Shown here piece by piece: positions 6,581 to 7,839 of a DNA stretch of 7,839 bases. The DNA is from an uncultured Clostridia bacterium (GTDB lineage Bacteria; Bacillota; Clostridia; Oscillospirales; CAG-272), in the NCBI GenBank assembly GCA_947304475.1, contig CAMZBE010000055.1, forward strand, positions 1 through 7,839, in the 5' to 3' direction. Below the pieces are notes generated by a model. The model saw nothing but the letters and a program-made list of their open reading frames with translations, ran no database searches and had not been told where the DNA came from. The stretch's first letter is position 1, and each line of letters begins with the position of its first letter. Position numbers and translations under genes: made by a program.

Positions 6581-7521
6581 TATTTCTTCCCCCCGTCCGG
6601 CGCCAGCACGAAGCGGAGCGCGTACCAGTCGTTTTCGGAGATGATCTTTTCTTCTTTGAACCCGGCGGCGGTCATACCGGCGCGGAGTTCGGGCAGCCGC
6701 GCTTCGATGATCCCGGAGCAGATCAGGCGCGCCCCCCTCTTCAGGTGTGCCGGCAAATCGGGCGCCATCCGGAGCAGGACGTCGGCGACGATGTTGGCGA
6801 CCGCCAGATCGTAGCCGCCCGACGGCGTTTCGACCGACGCGAGCAGATCGGACGTGCCGAAGGCGACGCCGTCCACCCCGTTGGCGTCTGCGTTCTCTTT
6901 CGCCACGCGCACCGCGACGGGATCGATATCGTAGCCGCGGACCATCGACGCGCCGAGTTTTCTCGCCGTGATCGCGAGGATTCCGCTCCCGGTCCCGACG
7001 TCCAGCACGGTCTCGCCGCCCGCAAGCGTCTCTTCGATCAGGAGCACGGCGAGCCGCGTGGTCTCGTGCGTCCCTGCGCCGAACGCCATGCCGGGATCCA
7101 TTCTGACGACGGTCTCGCCGTCCTTTGCCCGGTAGTCCTGCCAGGCGGGGACGATGGTGACGCCGCCGAGCGGGATCGGGTGATAGTAGCGTTTCCAGGA
7201 CTCCGCCCAATCCTCTTCGCGAAGCCCCTCGCATTCGTATTCCCAGTCGATTCCGGCGTACGCGAAGCGTTCGCGCAGAAACGCGATATATTCGGTCAGG
7301 TTCTTTTCGCGCGCGACGAAGATCGAGACCGCGATCCTCGTCGGATCGGCGTTCTTGATGCTCTCGTCGACAAGGTCGCCGTACATACCCGTTTCAAAGG
7401 GAAAATCGCTGTAATCCTCGATCATCAGCCCGTTGTCGAGCATCCCCATCACCGCCGTCACGACGTCGAGATCCTCGCGCGAAGCGCGCACGGTCAGTTT
7501 CGTCCATTCCGCCTGTTCCAT
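6580..7521 (-). CDS. prmA: Ribosomal protein L11 methyltransferase PrmA
   Basis: SAM-dependent class I methyltransferase that trimethylates ribosomal protein L11. The 313 residues are the normal length for Bacillota PrmA. The N-terminal L11-recognition domain (about 1-115, including WAESWKRYYHPIPLG) precedes the Rossmann-fold catalytic domain. Diagnostic motifs: MDPGMAFGAGTHETTRL (141-157), motif I VLDVGTGSGILAI (172-184) for SAM, YDIDPVAVRVAKENA (197-211) with the acidic residue that holds the SAM ribose, and VANIVADVLL (241-250), whose NI follows the usual family pattern. ATG at 7521 is preceded by AAGGGG with a 5-6 nt spacer and lies 12 nt after the ribF stop. Its stop shares one base with the rsmE start, so the two are probably translationally coupled. 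Pairing with rsmE is common in Bacillota. No defect is visible. Confidence 0.97.
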   Translation of the reverse strand: MEQAEWTKLTVRASREDLDVVTAVMGMLDNGLMIEDYSDFPFETGMYGDLVDESIKNADPTRIAVSIFVAREKNLTEYIAFLRERFAYAGIDWEYECEGLREEDWAESWKRYYHPIPLGGVTIVPAWQDYRAKDGETVVRMDPGMAFGAGTHETTRLAVLLIEETLAGGETVLDVGTGSGILAITARKLGASMVRGYDIDPVAVRVAKENADANGVDGVAFGTSDLLASVETPSGGYDLAVANIVADVLLRMAPDLPAHLKRGARLICSGIIEARLPELRAGMTAAGFKEEKIISENDWYALRFVLAPDGGKK

Positions 7522-7533
7522 CGTTTCCCCTTT

Positions 7534-7839
7534 TCAGCCCTTCGCCGCGGCGATATCGCGTTCGATCTGCCGGTAGAGTTCCTCCGGGCTGTCGAACTTC
7601 TTTTCGTCGCGCAGAAACCCGAGCAGTTGTACCGACGCCGTCTTGCCGTAGAGTTCGGCGCCGTGATAGTCGAGCAGATAACTTTCGCAGTTGATCCCGT
7701 TCCCGCCGAAGGTCGGACGCGTGCCGACGTTGGAGACGGCGGGATAGCCCGCCCCTTCGATCACCACCCGCGAACGGTAGACGCCGAGGCGCGGAACGGC
7801 AAGATGCGGCGCGAGCGGCAGGTTGACGGTCGGGATCCC
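7534..7839 (-). CDS. ribF: Bifunctional riboflavin kinase/FAD synthetase RibF, C-terminal riboflavin kinase part (5' end outside window)
   Basis: The open frame runs without a stop from the window edge (7839) to TGA at 7534, giving 101 residues. They match the riboflavin kinase domain, which phosphorylates riboflavin to FMN: GIPTVNLPLAPHLAVP, a variant of the GxPTAN nucleotide-binding motif; GVYRSRV; NVGTRPTFGG; NCESYLLDYHGAELYG with the conserved catalytic-site Glu (residue 52 of the fragment); and LGFLRDEKKFDSPEELYRQI near the end. The N-terminal FAD synthetase half (about 200 residues) is outside the window. A GTG at 7767 could be read as a start, but the family motifs upstream of it in the same frame show the gene is longer. 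It is followed by prmA after 12 nt, so the two are probably co-transcribed. Confidence 0.93.
   Translation of the reverse strand, partial: GIPTVNLPLAPHLAVPRLGVYRSRVVIEGAGYPAVSNVGTRPTFGGNGINCESYLLDYHGAELYGKTASVQLLGFLRDEKKFDSPEELYRQIERDIAAAKG

Noticed and set aside
6581..7234. Open-frame extension upstream of rsmE that would make a fused, longer protein
   Set aside because: The extra residues are Arg/Gly-rich nonsense read in the wrong frame of prmA. RsmE begins at the ATG at 6580, where MPRFF matches the family start.
1..7839. Defence, mobile or other accessory system
   Set aside because: All genes are recognisable chromosomal housekeeping or protease/regulator genes on one strand; no transposase, integrase, direct-repeat array, terminal repeat or small toxin-antitoxin frame was seen.

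Overview
The window is a compact, GC-rich (about 60% by eye) bacterial chromosome segment in which every supportable gene lies on the minus strand, so the reading order runs from high to low coordinates: ribF (3' end only), prmA, rsmE, a CdaR/PucR-type regulator, two tandem S41 carboxyl-terminal processing proteases, greA and lysS (5' part only). The greA-lysS pair, the prmA-rsmE pair, purine-rich Shine-Dalgarno sequences before nearly every gene, and the clostridial look of the LysRS and regulator sequences suggest a high-GC member of the Bacillota, probably a Clostridia-class lineage. That placement is inference from gene content and sequence style, not from a marker search.

Layout. 7839-5878 is a tight unit: ribF, 12 nt, prmA, then a 1-nt stop/start overlap (TAATG), rsmE. 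It combines flavin cofactor synthesis with two ribosome-modifying methyltransferases, one for protein L11 and one for 16S rRNA. 5877-5737 is the only clear transcriptional boundary: an AT-rich 141-bp gap with A- and T-tracts, a perfect TTGACA -35 box and a TATAAG -10 box facing the regulator. 5736-4651 is the regulator. A 91-bp gap with a strong GC stem-loop follows. 4559-1810 holds the two proteases, joined by a 4-nt ATGA overlap: the first is a probable lipoprotein, the second is anchored by an N-terminal membrane helix. greA follows after 45 nt. lysS follows after 56 nt, with a second GC stem-loop just before its ribosome-binding site.

Two housekeeping genes are broken as written. lysS lacks one base near position 692/693. 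rsmE lacks roughly 29 nt in its SPOUT domain near 5980-5990. In each case the correct protein resumes in another frame, so sequence or assembly error is the simplest explanation, particularly for essential lysS, although real decay of rsmE cannot be excluded.

I see no RNA gene, CRISPR array, insertion sequence, phage gene or toxin-antitoxin pair. No gap exceeds 300 bases. The only part that goes beyond housekeeping is the regulator plus dual-protease module; I did not find a convincing previously undescribed system.
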